Below are positions 26,501-41,758 of a stretch of 64,000 nucleotides of DNA, one piece after another; positions within the stretch are counted from its first letter, which is position 1; each line of letters opens with the position of its first letter. The stretch is taken from NCBI GenBank assembly GCA_004794655.1, contig SMMW01000018.1, forward strand, positions 1,442,501 to 1,506,500. The letters are read 5' to 3'. The notes under the pieces were generated by a model. That model saw only the letters and a program-made list of their open reading frames with translations, searched no databases and had not been told where the DNA came from. A program made the position numbers and the translations under genes. This DNA is from Marisa cornuarietis. Lineage: Eukaryota; Mollusca; Gastropoda; Architaenioglossa; Ampullariidae.

Positions 26501-29500
26501 GGCCGCCAGGATCATGCATTAAATTCCCTCATTTTTGACTGATAGCTTGCTCACTGTGGCTGCGTGAACTTCTGTTAGTTCGATGTTTCTACTTCGAGAA
26601 CTGGTCGGAAAAAGTTATTGCTTTGACTCCCCATGGCCCATTTTAGGGGACGAACTTTTGTCACAGTGTCATATATATATATATATATATATCTCGGTTA
26701 ATAATTATTTGTGGGTCTGGTTGCTGCTGATAGGGTAGGAATGTGGAGTAATCTTGAAAAGTTTGGTCTGTACGGGTGTAGGTAGCTAATAGTGCAAGAT
26801 GCTTAAATGCAGGTTGGGGCACGTAAAGTTAAATTGTATTGCAGGCTATCTAGATTTTCTACTATGTACTTCACGTGTTTAATGGAAAGAAGGGTGAAAC
26901 ATATCACAAGAGTATAAATGCCTGTAAATGAGGATAAAGAGCTATGTGTTGGAGACTGGGTCTAAAGAATCGTTGTGCCTAAGTAACGGGAAAAAATCAA
27001 TATCCAATATTACTGGCTGACAAAACGTTTGTCCCAAAATTTTGGTTCGAAAGCTTTGTGCAGCTCTGAACAATCAATTCAAATTTTAATATTATCAGCT
27101 GTTACTTTCCGAACTCACTCGATTAAAAACTCTCCCCATCCTGTCCACTAGAGACTGACCTTATAGTCCATACCCTCCCCGCAGTTGGTGACAATACAGA
27201 GAAGACCCAGTGCCTTGGCCAAGTCTTTGGTTGTCTCTGTCTTGCCGGTACCAGCAGGCCCTGCAGGTGCTCCTCCCAAATTCATGGACAGAGCCTTTCG
27301 GAACAAGTAAAAAAGCTTACGATAAGTTTGTAGCCTTACTGCGGGTATCATGAATGAGTTTGTAATGTTCTGGCAAACCATGTTTGACAAATATTAATGA
27401 GAATCATCCATTTTTTTACATTTCTTCATCTTCATGATGAAATAGAGAAAACCATGACGACATGATGGGCCTGATTGTTCTGTCCTTTGTTATTTGAGAG
27501 AACCAAATGTATATTAGTGTACAGTCAGGACGATTTGCTGCATGCAAAAGCCACTCTAAGTACGAGTCTGTTTCCCTGATTTCACCCGATATATATTTAT
27601 ATATCCGATTGAAGTGCGCATCACGGGATCGACACACGATAAAGAACGAGGAGATAAACGCGCCAACTTGCCGGTTTCCTTTCTCAGCCGCTCTATCCGA
27701 CATCCTGTCTTCGCCGATATTTTCAACATCCCTTCAACTTCCTGTCTATTCCCACTTTTTCAAAGCGTCAGTCATTGTCCCTGTCCCTAAGAAGACCGGG
27801 GTGATGTCACTAAATCCATGGTCTTATCATCTGTCGTGATGAAAGTTCAGGAAAGACTGGTTCTTATACATTTCTTGTACAGCCCCGGAAACAAACTGAA
27901 CCCTCTCCTATTCGTCTATCGGGCCAATCGGTCGATGGACGATGCTGTCCCTCGAGCTCTTCACTTCATCCTTCCTCGCTTTGAATACCATTGTTCCAGG
28001 GCATGCCTCATCTTTGTAGACTTCAATTTTGTCTTCAACGCAATCATTCCTCGGAAACTATTTCATCAGCTCTCAGCGTTTGGTGTCTGCCATTCAGTCT
28101 GCTTCTGGATATTTGACCTTCGAGCTTCTACCAAAAGACTCAGAGCTGCTAAATGCCCTAGTGCTCAGTAAAGACGTATTCCAAGGTTCTGTTCTGTCTC
28201 TCTTGCTGTACTGCTGCTTCACTGTCTCATATCACGGATCCATTCAAATAATCAAGTCTGCCGATGAGACTATGGTGGAAGTTCTCATCGCGAACGAGTC
28301 TGCGTGCCTCCAGGAGTTGGATCACCTGGTGGCGTAATGCAGTGAAACATGGTCTACAACCCACTGTGCCTAGGACCAAGGAAATTATAGTTGACTTCCG
28401 CAGGAAAAGAGGCCCTGAGGGGCTTTTTATTATCAACGGTGAGGCAACTGAGCAGGTTAACCATTTCAGGTTCCTGGGAACCACCGTTTCGAATGGTCAC
28501 ATGAAAGCTCTAGTTTATATGTATGTCAGCTCTGTCCTGAGGTATACGTGTAATTATCAAGTGGACTCTGTTGGTCAATAGTGTAATGTCGAAAAGAACC
28601 TGCGACTTAACGGTTAATCCGCATTTCTTTCATGTGTATCATGCAGCTTACCCGTGTTACTGTCAGGTAGATCCCGCGACTTACCTGTGTGATTGTCAGG
28701 TAGATTCTGTCGGTAAGTGGCGTGATGACGAGGCGCCCGTTGAGCCCCATGTACTCGTAGCCGTAACCAAAACAGCCCGTACATTGTCGGATGGTAAGCT
28801 CATCCGGCTCCTTCACCCAATAGAACCTCAGCTGGCTCTCCCACTCGAACTCGCGAGCGTCCATGATGCTAAGACAAAATAGCGCCATCGTTGCCTTGGT
28901 TGTCATGGTTGCGGCCATTCTCTCTTACGCCTCATTGGCATCAAAGGTCAGGATAAAAGACGTGGTGCAACGTGTTGATAACAATATCAAGATCAATGAC
29001 AATTTTTGATCAACTTAATATGTGACGTGGCTCACTCACACTATAAGAAAATCAACCAATCAATCAATCCCTTAGGCTTGACAGGTCGTAAGGACACCTG
29101 ACGATGCTTTCGCCAGCTTTATTGATTCTCCATCTTTTGTGATGAGCCGAGAGTCTAAATAAAGAAACAAATAATATAAGAAAATTTGTACGGGTGGGGG
29201 GTACCTATCCCTGATGAAACTGTCCACAATGTCTTTCGCGTGAACCTCGATGATAAGCACAGTGTTGTACTTCTTACGGTCGTTCGCTGACAGCGGAGAT
29301 CGCACCTGTACAATTGGGAATATACAAACACGTTGTAAATGTTAGATTACAAGAACCGTGCTGGAAAACACCGGTGACTGTGTGCGAACGTTTTAATTTA
29401 CTACTATTATAATATTGTCGGGACTGTCGGTACCAACATTGTAATATTGTCAGAGCTGTCGGTGCCTCTGATCGGACTTTTCTGCATGGGAAAATAAATC

Positions 29501-32500
29501 TAGGAAGGGGCGATGTCATGTTTGGGAGTAACATTTCATTGCTTGCGATGAAACACGAAGAAAATGTAATATTTATAATTAAATAATTTGTAAAGGCAAA
29601 GATAACTAGTCTCATAGCCAAGTTTCCGTATTGGTAATAAAGTGATTCACCATATCTAGAGCACAGTTTGTAAAAGTATGAATTGAACCATACTGGGTGT
29701 TCATGGGAGTTTTCAGCCACAGGCCCCAGCAGGCCTTTAACCAGCAACCTTCATCTCGGCATAAGAACGTACTATCCCCAAACTACCCACTATGCTTCTT
29801 AGTTTCAAATACTGTTTAGAAATGGTTGCCCTGACTTCTAAACCAGACATTGTTAGCCATTTACACTAGCTAAGCATTTAACTAAATTAAATTCCTAGCG
29901 ATTAGAACTAGGATCGCAAAGATACATCGAGTTTTGGCGCTGCACTCTAGTTCTGCCCTGTGTCCTGTTGTGGCCAGTCACAAAGACTATATATATATAT
30001 ATACACGAAACATGGAAACATGTTACCGTGACGACCAGGTCGTCAATCTGAGAGTGAAGCTTCCTGGCGTAGTCCTTGAGAGCTGTCTTCTGCCCTCTCT
30101 TCACTTTGTCGAACGCGTCCTCCACTTCCCATGTCCACCAGATTTGGTTTGCGGCCAAACACACCATCCCCTGATAGTCCAGCATCCAGCTGACGCTAAA
30201 TAAACAAACACTATCCCTAGTAATCATACCTCCATTCACTTGTCGCTAGCACTCCCTCATCTATATAACCTCAGAGACAACGCCTTGGTAGCCCATTATC
30301 CATTTTAGGCTAAACGAAGAAACACTATCCCCTCGGTAATACTATACCTAGTTGAAGCTAAACATTGAAACGCCGAAAATACGCTGTACGTGGGCAAAAA
30401 TAATGCGACCTTATAGCGAAAGACAAGGATAACAAAATTAGAGGAATACAAAAACAAAGAGAACTCACCGCGTCTTTTTAAAGCAGTAATAGAAGATGGC
30501 CTCCTTGGTGATGAGTCTATTGGTTCGTCTCATCTCTTGTAGGACATTCGTCATCCAATCCTCCACTCGGCCCTCGGCAGGGACACTGCTGCGGAAGGTC
30601 ATGACCTCACCTTCCGCGGAAACCATGGCGGTGGCCATCAGCGAACCGTGGCTCTGCCCGGTGACGAAGACCAGAGAGGCGATGTTGTCGTACATCTGAG
30701 AACAGGCACAGATCTCTGTTTGATAACTAGCTATGCTTTAAGTCACAAGATGTGTGTGTGTGTGTGTGCGCGCGCGCGCGTGTGTGTGTTTGTGTATTTG
30801 TTTGTGTGTGTGTGAAGTCATAAGATGTGTGTGTTTATTTGTGTGTGTTCGTGTGTGTGTGTGTGTGTGTTCAGGCATATGAATGTGACAAAGAGAGGTA
30901 ATCGAGACAAAAATTGCTATTTACTAACTTCATATATTAACGATGACGTTGGTGATAAATTTGAAACACGTCTGTTCCTTACAATGTAAGTTTCAAACAG
31001 TACATTGGCAGAAAACAGCAAGATTGTAAGCACACGCGATCACGTTAAGAAAGAAGAACGCAATACGTCATCCGTGCACGAATGCTGGTGGGGGAGTAGG
31101 GTAGAGCGAAAGATTATCTCCCAGCCCACCAGTTATGGCTAAACTAGCTAACGGACTATTTTTAAGCGTGACGTGTATGCAGGACACAATACACTTCGCT
31201 CAAACGTTCACACGTCACCTCACCTTGATCATGTGCTCCTGCACACACTCGGGGTCGGAGTTGCCCAGGATAGACAAGAGCTCGTCGTCGGAAATGAAGA
31301 AGAAGCGCGGAAAGGCGTTTCTCTTGGCGTCCAGGTAATCGTTCAGCGACTTCTGGCATTTCTCCAGCCCGGTACTGAGGGTCTGAAGGTCCGACAGTCG
31401 GTTCTGGGCGTGGCAAGCCTGCCTGATGATAGGGTTCTTGTGCGTCTCGGTCATGATCTGAAAAAACAATATCCTTCACGTTATAAACAATTCCGAATTT
31501 CGTTGAAATGACAACATCCATAACAAACTGAGGAAAACATAACACAAAAATGTCATTCTGTCCAGTACGATCTAAAATGAGAACATCGGCCAGGAGTTGC
31601 GTAGACAACGTCCGCCACGACCGAAAAGACAACATTCGCTAACAACGTTTGCCACCATCCTTAAAAACCCGAAGCAACAATCGGATGCGTGGCGGCGTCT
31701 AGCTGCAAGTGCTGAACCTCATGACTCACGCCCTAGTGGACATGAATACCTGGTTGCGCGCTCACACTGTTCATTTCACTAGATGTGTTGCTTTGCGACA
31801 ACGTGAACAAGGTCACGCACATGTGAACAGTATTTCCATCACGTGGCTACACAGACTCGTCACAAGAATGATTTTCTCTCCCTCTCTCTCTCTCGCACAC
31901 AACTGTCGCTGAAATACCTTTTTGAAAGCCTTGTCGATGTTGTCGAATTTCTTGGCTTCCTCTGGTAGCTGCGATCGAATGTCTCCACCTATAAAAATAC
32001 TCTCCAAGTACATCCACTTTACTTGCACCTGTTCCCACACCTGTGAAAAAGGACAGTAGCAGTTACTTCTTCACTTCCTGCATTGTCCTTCTTTTCTCTC
32101 TAGTTTGTGTTTACAGGAGCTAAAATTATGCCTTATACACTCATCTCAAAGACAAGAAGGCACAGCATTGGTTTTAAAAGTCTAGTGGAATTAATTATGT
32201 CTAATGGAAAAAAGATAGCAACAACACAGACGTCAGGGTTGTACACGCACACGTTTACGTTGTCAAGGTTGATTAATATATGTATTACATTAAACCTAAA
32301 ATCTTTAAACTACTGACGCTGATGTCAACAAAAAATGATAGTACTATGTAACCTTGGTGACTTTTTATATCTAGCGATAAAGAAAAGAAATACTACTCTA
32401 CGTTAAAAGATATTCTTCATCTATTGCGTATTATATGTTTTACCTGTAATATGTTCTATAATTTTTGAATGGGCGTAAAGGCATAGAAAATCAAATATTA

Positions 32501-35500
32501 GTGTTCGTATTCGTTGTCAAGGCTTCAGCCGACAGGAGAACTGGGATCATATTTTCTTCCCCGTTTTAAGCGCTAAGAACATGCTCTCTACGAATGTGAA
32601 TATGCGCTATAAAAATCTTCATTTATTATTATTATTATTATTATTTGTTAATTCGACGTATCTGTGTTCAAACGTGGTCACCTCTTTCTGTGGACGGGTA
32701 CTGCTTTATGAGTGCATTTTGAGAACGCAAGAACGGATACACCTATGCTTACACAGCCTTCAGAAAAAAACATTGTACCTTACTATTATGACTCCTACCA
32801 GTGACATGTTTACTAAATTGATATTTCGAAGGATATACAGAAAAACAACCTTTGACTTGGTTTACAGCTTATTTGAGAACAGAACCTTTCCAAGACACCG
32901 AAAAACATAAAAGGATACAGGAATGGACAGATGTCTCTCTTTAAATACTGTCCAATCTACCTTACTGTCAAAATCCTGTTTGTTTTCTTTTTTTATCAAA
33001 TTTGTCTGTCCATCAGGCCACACGTTGCAAGCGTGTAACTTATAAATTGCACCTGCTTTTGTTCTTCAATGCGAATAGAAAATAAGGTAAGAAAAGTTTT
33101 AACAAGACGAAAACAAGATAAAGATGCGAGGTAAACCAATGTTTTAAAAAGTACCTCCAGAACTTCTGCAATGTGTGAAAGGCTCTGTTCCCAGTTGTGG
33201 ACGCTATGAAGGAAGGGACCGATGAATCGGGAGGCGGCCATGCTCTGAAGGTTCATGGACGTGTCGTCCAGACTCTGCAGCACGTCGTCCACCGGGCCCA
33301 GCACGTAGCCGCGGTTTTGCGTGCCTTTGGTGTACGTCACCACGGTGAACTTCATACTAGTCCACGTGTCCTCCACCTCTTTCACTCCCTGCCCACGACA
33401 CACAGTCCCTGATCTCAAACTACAAATTTCAGGCAAGTGCTGGTTGCGATCTCAGCCTCCTTTTGAGACATTTTTAAACACACAGTCCGCAGGCTGTAAT
33501 AGATTCTTTCCGCCTTGTGCCCGATTAGTTCAGTCAGGTGGTTATTTAACGCACGTCTAGCCCTCCCAGACCTTTTCACGCTGCTACAGAGGCCTTGTGT
33601 CTTTCAATATGTCGTTCCTATACGAAACGTATCCGTTGCTATGCAGCCACAAGTTAGCTATGATTTTTCGAACTATCTGCACTATCGTCACTAATTATCA
33701 TCAAATCTGGATTTATCTTTCCAGTTTTACATTCTGTCGTTGCCGATATTTTGCAATACACTGGTAATGTATACTTTGGAGTTTTCGCTATTACTTAGTT
33801 TTTGTTGTCTTAACACGAAGGCACATTTCTCGCTCAGCTGCACATTCCTAGATGCTGTGTTTTATGTATTTTTAATACCAGATTAATTAAATTTAGTACT
33901 GATAACGGACAGCTTGCCTGTTTGCAATGTATATTTGGAAAGGTCGTCTGCAAAGAAAAGCTGAGAGTTTGTGACACAGGCAATAGAACAGAGGCGAGAG
34001 TGACGGCCGTGAGAATGGACTTCTTGGAGGCTACGTGCTGATGTCAGAGCCCCATAATCAGCAGTAGGGTCTGTGACGTCATTACCTAACCGACACCGGA
34101 TGTTAATTAACGTGTGTTCGAAGAGGTTGGGGTGGTGGGGGTAAACCGCACGCACTGTCAGAGAACGGTGAAGGTTAACAGCGTTGATGTCAACCCAATT
34201 AACCACTAGACGCTTCTCCTTCTGTAGTGACGTCATTACCACTCATATCGGGACTTTAACTTGTACGGCAGGGACAAAAGACTTGCTCAAAAAGAAGCTA
34301 TGTTCCTCAAAGGTCAATCATCTGGGCGGGGCAAGAAGCGAAGTTAACTAGCGGTTAATTGTTGCGAACCCTTTGCAATGAAAATCACATGCGAAAGACG
34401 GAAGCGCTGACATGAATAATGAAGACATATTAAGTAAAATAGAGGACTAAAAAGCGTACGAGGAAGAAGAAGAAAAGGCAGAAGGGAAGAAACAAAGAGC
34501 TAGCAGCACGGCGTAAGAATTCAACCTTTTCTATGCTCATCTCCTTGCTGGCGTTCCCGACGATCTCGGTGATGGTTTCCTGGAAGCGGTGAAGCTCCAT
34601 GGCGAAGATGTTGGCCAGCGTGAAAGATTCCGGTTTCATGTCGAAGGATTGTCCGGTCTTATCCATCAGCTCTTTCCAGTGACGCTCGCGCATGGCCTCG
34701 TGCTTGAGGTCTATGAAGAGTGGCAGAGAGTCACGAAACTCCTTCATCTTGAGATCAAGGGTCGTGCCCACGGGCAGGCGCCGCACGTCCCTGTGCAGCT
34801 TACGGTACATCTTCAGGTAGCCATCGATGCCGTCCTGCAGCAGCTGCACGTTCAGGTCCGCCCACAAAGCCGTGGCCCACTTGCTACGCGCTTCCTGGCA
34901 ACAAAGGTCGCGACCTAACGTGCTGTCAACTAGTTTGGACCAACCACCATAGCTATTAGCAAAATGCCTGTCAAGTCGCTTGTATCCTAAATCATAGCTG
35001 TTAGCATAATGTTAATCAAGTCTTTTGCATCATCGATCACATGTAATGTCAGTCAAGTTGCTTGTATAATGCACTACCACAGCTTTAAAAATGTCGATCA
35101 AGCCCGTTTGTATCATGTGTTAAAAATCTTTGCAAAAATTTTATCCCGTTTTTTTACATTAAGTACCGTAGAGAAAGGGGGATCTTCGTTAAAGAATGCA
35201 TAATGTTGAACCGAATCAGATCAGGTAGCAGAACAAATTACATAATATTCAACAAGAAATCGAACTGTTTTCATATTATTTCAATAATTGAATCGGGATA
35301 ATGATCTGAGTGATCCCCTGGGCATTTTCTAAAAGCTTTGATTTAAAAGCTTAAAAAAGAGAAATTTGTCTATTTCTTAGTCGCTGGTCTATCGCATAGG
35401 CACCAAGACCTTCAAGACCGAAAACCTTAGTAAGACTGCCAGCATGATAGGACTCGGAATCAACACTCGAAAAACACGTCCTAAGGAACTAGATGACAAA

Positions 35501-36571
35501 CAATAACCCTCTCACAATCAGTGGGAGGTCACTAATGGACGTAAAAGAATTTGTGTACCTAGGTAGCAAGGTGACAGCAGATGGTGACTGTGAACAGGAG
35601 GTCAACACCAGGATCAGCTAACCCAACAAAGCTTTTTCAATGCTTAAGCCTATATGCAGATCCACTGGCCTCAGTAGCCATACAAAGATCAGGATCTTCA
35701 AGAGCAACGTCCTCAGTGTATTCATATATGGGTCAGAGTGCTGGAAGACCACAGCCTTCATCGAAAAAGGCTAGAAGTGTTTCAAACCAAGTGTCTCCAG
35801 CGCATACAAAAGATCTTCTGGCCCAACACCATCTCACCTGAAGAACTCCGCGAGAGTGGGGACGTGCACCTTGGCAGAAGCGATCAAACTGCGGCGTTGG
35901 CGAAGGTTAGGTCACGTGTGCCGCATGCCTCCAGATTCAATCCCCAGAACAGTCCTGAGATGGACACCACATGGAAATAGGAACAGAGGGAGGCCCAAAG
36001 AGACGTGGAGGCGATCCATAGAAAAGGAACTCAAGAACAGAGGTCAGAGGACAACCCCCAGAACAGCAGCAGACAGAACCAGATGGAGGTTCCTAGCTGT
36101 CGCCTGACGTGCCAGACGGCACAATGAGGACTGATGATGATGATGATTAGTCGCTGGTACGGGATGGCAGAACAATCTTACCCCGACACGTTACCCCTGA
36201 GAATACAGAGGGGGAACTCGTTCTTATGACAGGCCTGAAAAAGTAGAGAAGCATGGAGATGTGACAACCTTTTGAAGCACGTAGATATCATAGAGTTGAA
36301 TCAGGCCGGCCATGCTCTTCTGTATCTGCAGCATTTCTGGGTACACAGAGATGGGGAGCTCAAACAATTTTTCGGCCTTGACCAGCTCCAGGCGCGTGTC
36401 CTCTATCTTTTCCATCTCTTGTTGGTAAGTCTTCATCATCTCTAGACCTGCACCGCAATGACAGCGTAAGACCGAGGCACTACTACTGTTGATGCTATTA
36501 CTGTGTCAATTACTACCGACATTTTTTGTAATTTTCTCGTGGGATTTTGGTTTGGTTTTGACGTTTTGTTT

Positions 36572-36628
<57 letters not shown>

Positions 36629-39600
36629 ATTTTGCTGCACTCTTTCTTACTCCACCTTTCTCTCTCTCTCTCTTCTTTCCTTCTTTCCCAAACACTGCAC
36701 CAAATTTTGCCGCTAAGGTGTTACCATAAGGTTGCACGAAAAATACATACTTGCAAAAAGACACAATTGCATCGAAACATAGTGACTAGTACACATATTT
36801 TTCTATATATAACACGCGTGCGCGCATACACACGCAGACACACAAACACCTTCACATGAAATATTTGTGTGTGTGTGTGTGAAAGAGAAAAGAGAGAGCG
36901 ATAAAGAAAGCGAAACAAAGTATAACACCGGGTTTGAAAGTATTACTTAAAACCTGCAAGATGTATTATTCCGCTGCAGCCAGACTGCACAGTATCGCCG
37001 CCGATCATGGCATTTCAAGTAAAAAAAATGACTTACCTTTGTCAAGGTCGTCCCCGACACATCCCGGACCTTCAAGAAGGAAGCGTTGGTAGAACTCAAC
37101 AATTCTTGCGTGGAACTCCGCGATCAAGTGTTGCGTGATCTGGAAGACCGGACATGCGCAGAAAACGTTTTCCGTTACTTCCATGTGCTACGGTAGCTCT
37201 GTATGGGGTCTGCATTAAATTTCATGGAATACGTTGACGGGGGCGATGCATTAGGTTTGCAGTTTAGTTTTTTACAATTCTTCCGGTGAGGCTCTGCATG
37301 GGGTTTTCAGTTTAGTTCAATGTCATATGGTGACAGATTACTTAAAAAAATGCCTGCAGTTAATTTCATGTAAAACGATAACGGATGACATATGTAGCCT
37401 GCAGTTTCTTGTGATACGGTAATAAAGGCCTTGATTCTGCCAGTATCTCCGTTAGGTAAAGCTGCTCTGACCTTAATGAACTTGCGCTTGGCTGGGGCGA
37501 GGTTCGCATCCGTGGTCTTGGCCTTCAGCAAGAGTTCCTCCCACGCTCGAGGAAGGTTGTTCGCTTCCTGAAACTCGTCCTCTGTCATCTGCAGGGATCG
37601 AAGATTACAGGTACTGTCAATATTACTAATGTAAGTAACTGCTGCGTCATCACTGCGCAAAGTTTGTTTAAGTGCCTGAACGAGCATGAAGACAAGATCC
37701 TTACGTCACAATGTAGCTCTTCCACGACGCTAACACAGACTAACAGGTACATTTTTTGTGAAGTAGCCTGTATCTCTTGTGACAGGAGAACATTCTACAC
37801 CTACAATCACACCCCAGCGTGACATAAAACCTACACCAGACTTCAGTGTCAACCCCAAGTGCGCACTGACCTCTAGCCCGTAGTTGCGTAGCACCCGGTA
37901 CCGCTCGATGATGTCCACGTAGCGAATCTCTATGTCAGACGACATGGCCTTGATGTCAGAGATGGTAGACAAAACGAAGGTCAGGTCCTCGAGGTCAATA
38001 GTAATCTTCTCCAAGTCGTCCGATTTTTCCTGAAATAGAAACGTACAGGAGTCAAACGCGGTGTCAAGTAGTAAGGGAATAAGTTTGTTGATCAAACTGT
38101 CACTGATGGTCATGATGAGGAGGATGAGGCGGCTCAGTATATCATATAACTATGTATAAAGCTTTCTCACGCGATTTCAACACGCATGCGCGCGCGCACC
38201 CACACACATGCACGGAGAGAGAGAGAGAAGCACCCAAACAGGCGTACTCACGCACACGCATCATTCATCATTCATCCCTTGACTGGCTCCAACGGACAAA
38301 GAAATATACTACTCCGCTGGTACTGGTCGCCAGGGGTGGGGAACACAGCTGGATAGCTGAGGGACTGACAAAGCCCGCCAATTAGGTCTATTTTGAGCAG
38401 TGGGGAGGGGAGAGCAGGTTCTGTATGGATCGACTAGTCCACTCCTTTACGCTTGCAAACCACTTTTTCTCCTGTCCACCTCAACGTCGACATCCCTTAA
38501 AGGCACTGGGAAGGATGATCGTGTCGGGTCATATGGTCGAACCAAACCAGCTGTTGCGAAAAGAGGTTTCTGTTGTTCCACAAGAGCGGACACTGTATTC
38601 CGTATAATGTCATTAGTTTTGAGTTTCTAATAGGAAATTGTGTAAATGACGTGGGACAGTGTGAATTTGGTAGTGTTTCTGCGCCCGATCTTTTTCGTTG
38701 TAGCTGTCGCTGGGTATACAGCTGATGACGGTCCGGACCATTTCTCTATATACGATGAAGCCCAAGCGTGCTCCTGTCTCGTTTCCTACCAATACAGTAT
38801 CAGAGCAAGTGTCCTTTGTCTGTTGCTGTCTGTTGCCTGCCATCTAATCACAATGCCCCAGGAGTATCGTTCTAGGGGTTTATTCTCTTGTCCTTTAATT
38901 TACCCAAGGTGACCTAAAAGGCTGCAGTACCACGAAGCCATGCTGGGCTTGGCGCATATTTTTCAGATTTTTCCTGCTTTTACTCATTTGGAGAAGTTCT
39001 GAACCACGCAACCATAAAGGAACATGCAAACGCACACACTTTTTTTAAGTTGATACGTTTCCTTTCTTGACATAGAGTACGGTTCAAGGAATCGGTAACA
39101 TGCCTCTTGGTGAATAACTTTGAGAAAATATGAAGAAACACTCGTTTGAAAATAATTTTGCGCTCGAATTTCTTCAGCCAAATGTATGGTGTAGAGGTGC
39201 TTACATGTTAGCCTATAACAGCCGAAAAAGTAGGGGAATGGTGCGGATCGGACGTTTTAAAATAATTTTGCGCTAGGGATGCACCAAATAGATCTTTAAA
39301 GACAATTTTGCAGGAGAATGGCTGTCGCGTGTCGCATACTGTTTTAGCACATGTCTCGGAACGGGGACGGTAGGAGGCAGCCAGAGGGGGAATTTTTACG
39401 GATTTATTTTCTTTTGCGTCATTGTCGCGTGCGGTGACGGAGGGTCGGAGTTGGGCGACTGGTGAGAAAATCGGAAAGTGTCGCGAACGCTGTGAGTGGA
39501 ACGGGATTTGTTTAGTTTACCGCTGGTACTGTCCCCTGTGTCTTCTGTGAGCGACAGAAGGACACACGTCACGAGTCGTTGAGCTTTTAAAAATCGTCTT

Positions 39601-41694
39601 CCGAAAAGTCATCAAGTATCATCAATCGCCAGACATCGTCAATCGTCTTCAGTATCGTCGTAAATTTTCGTCAGTCTACGACGTCATCGTCATTATCCAG
39701 GCCTGTGAGCGGACTGTGTGATCATCGAGCTTTGCTCAGGTCAACGCCGGACAGCGGGTCGCCGCCTCTGCTGGCTGACGGGCTGGGGTCAACCAACGAG
39801 CAGAGACTGGTCCGTGCGAACTGAGAAGCTGCCGGTGGTGGACATCTTGAGTGGTCAGGCAGGGTGTCCTTCCTCCCCTCCTTTCTTTTGGAACCACTCC
39901 CACAGCAGTTATCTGCCTAAGATTAGCCCCTGTCAGGCCTCTAGTTAGTTTTAGTTGTAGCAGTATGGAAGGAAAGGTGTGTGTGTGTGTGCCCGTTAGG
40001 TTGTTTTGCCCAATCTGTTGAGAGGGGGTTTCCCTGTTCGTTTGAGCTAGTCTCTTTTATCTTTGGGAGCCTTTGATCCCCCTTTGGTTCTTTTTTTCTC
40101 CTTTTATTAATATTTTTCTCATTAATAAACGTGCATTTTGTACTGTTCCCCTGTGCGTGCGTCTATTTTGTGCACTGGTTAGCGATTGGACGCGTCGCTA
40201 ACATCGGGCGTTCGGGTGCCTGCTGTGACTGTGGTTGTGAGCGTGTTTGCGAGGGTAGAACGTGTGGCGCCCGATTGCATTACGCAACAGTGACCTTAAA
40301 CAAAAAGGGGGTGATGGTCTGAACTGATCCTAGAAAATAATTTTCCCTCGGCTTGGCCTTTAACAAAATTCTGATGAGGGGAGCGGATTTTAATGTAGAT
40401 GTTGAATCGACTGACCCTCAGCAACGCGTAGAGGCTTTTGGTGTTCTCCCGAGCCTTGGTGCGCAGAATATTGCCCACAGACTTAATCCAGTCGTCAACG
40501 TGTTTAAGGATGGCGGAGGAGAACTGCCGCAAACGCAGGTGAATGCAGGTGAGGTTTTTGGCGGCGGGCAGCGCTTCCACCTCGGCCGCTACGCTGAGGA
40601 ACTTCTGGATCCGCGTATCGTACATGACGAAGCTAGAGTCGTGCTGCCCCCACTTGGACGTGATCTCATCCTGTGAAAGAGAAGACGGCTACTTGATTGT
40701 GTGATTTTATCCTTATTTACGACACAACGCGGCACATCTCACTCCAAGACGCTCTAGACAGACCATTGGACCCTTGGCTACAACACATTTTAGACACAAT
40801 ATGGTACTCTCATTACAGAAGGTGTTAGCCATCCCGTTGGGCCTGGAACTTCAGTGCGGGGTAGAACAGCATTGTACCCTTCTCGTGTTAGACTCAACAC
40901 TGTACCCTGTACTACAAAATGGGATTCGACACAGCACTCTAATCCTCACGTATTAGAAAGATAATTGTGCAAGTTAGTGTAAGACATAGCACCGTGCCTT
41001 GTTTACTTTCCACAGGTGCCGGTACTTCCGCCAACGGTTGAGGTAGCGCATGATGCTACTCATTGCGTTGCGAATGTCGGTGGTGGCGCACTGTATGTAA
41101 TCGGTCACCATGGGGTCGTTGACCAGGTCATTGTAGTAGCTGAACACGAAAGACTCTTCCTCACCTTCAATCCTCACGGGCGGCGCCTCCAAACACGTAC
41201 CCTTCATCCACCGCACAAAAACCTTCGTCCTGCAAGTACCGGAAGTGCACCTACATTAGTCTCTTTTACCTTCAACGTTGTCGTCGTTGTCACTCTGCAA
41301 CTTCGTCAAGTCTTTAGGTCTTCAGGAACACGCGGCCCAAAAAGTCCTACACCTGCTGTCCGCTCATCAACATTGCTTATTTCCTTTCAAACTCTCCAAG
41401 CTGTTTGCTGTTGACTGTTATACTCGTGCTCTTTACATTACAGTGAGACTTTGTCTACAGTACACTACAACTGCATTGTACAACATTGTTATCTTCATTG
41501 AAAATTAAAATAACATCAATTTCCATCACATTCAAAACAACAACAAAAATCAATAGCTATGAAAATTCAACATTTAATATACAGCAAGATGCCTGTAGCT
41601 GTTAAACCAAGTTCTACCTTAAATGAAATAAGACACGATCTATAAATAAGGAGAAGAAAGAAAAGAAAGAAAGAAAGAAAGAAAGAAAGAAGGA

Positions 41695-41758
<64 letters not shown>

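Noticed and set aside
39140..39280. Direct repeat 'aaaataattttgcgct' as transposon ends
   Set aside because: Short, same orientation, AT-rich and without target duplications.
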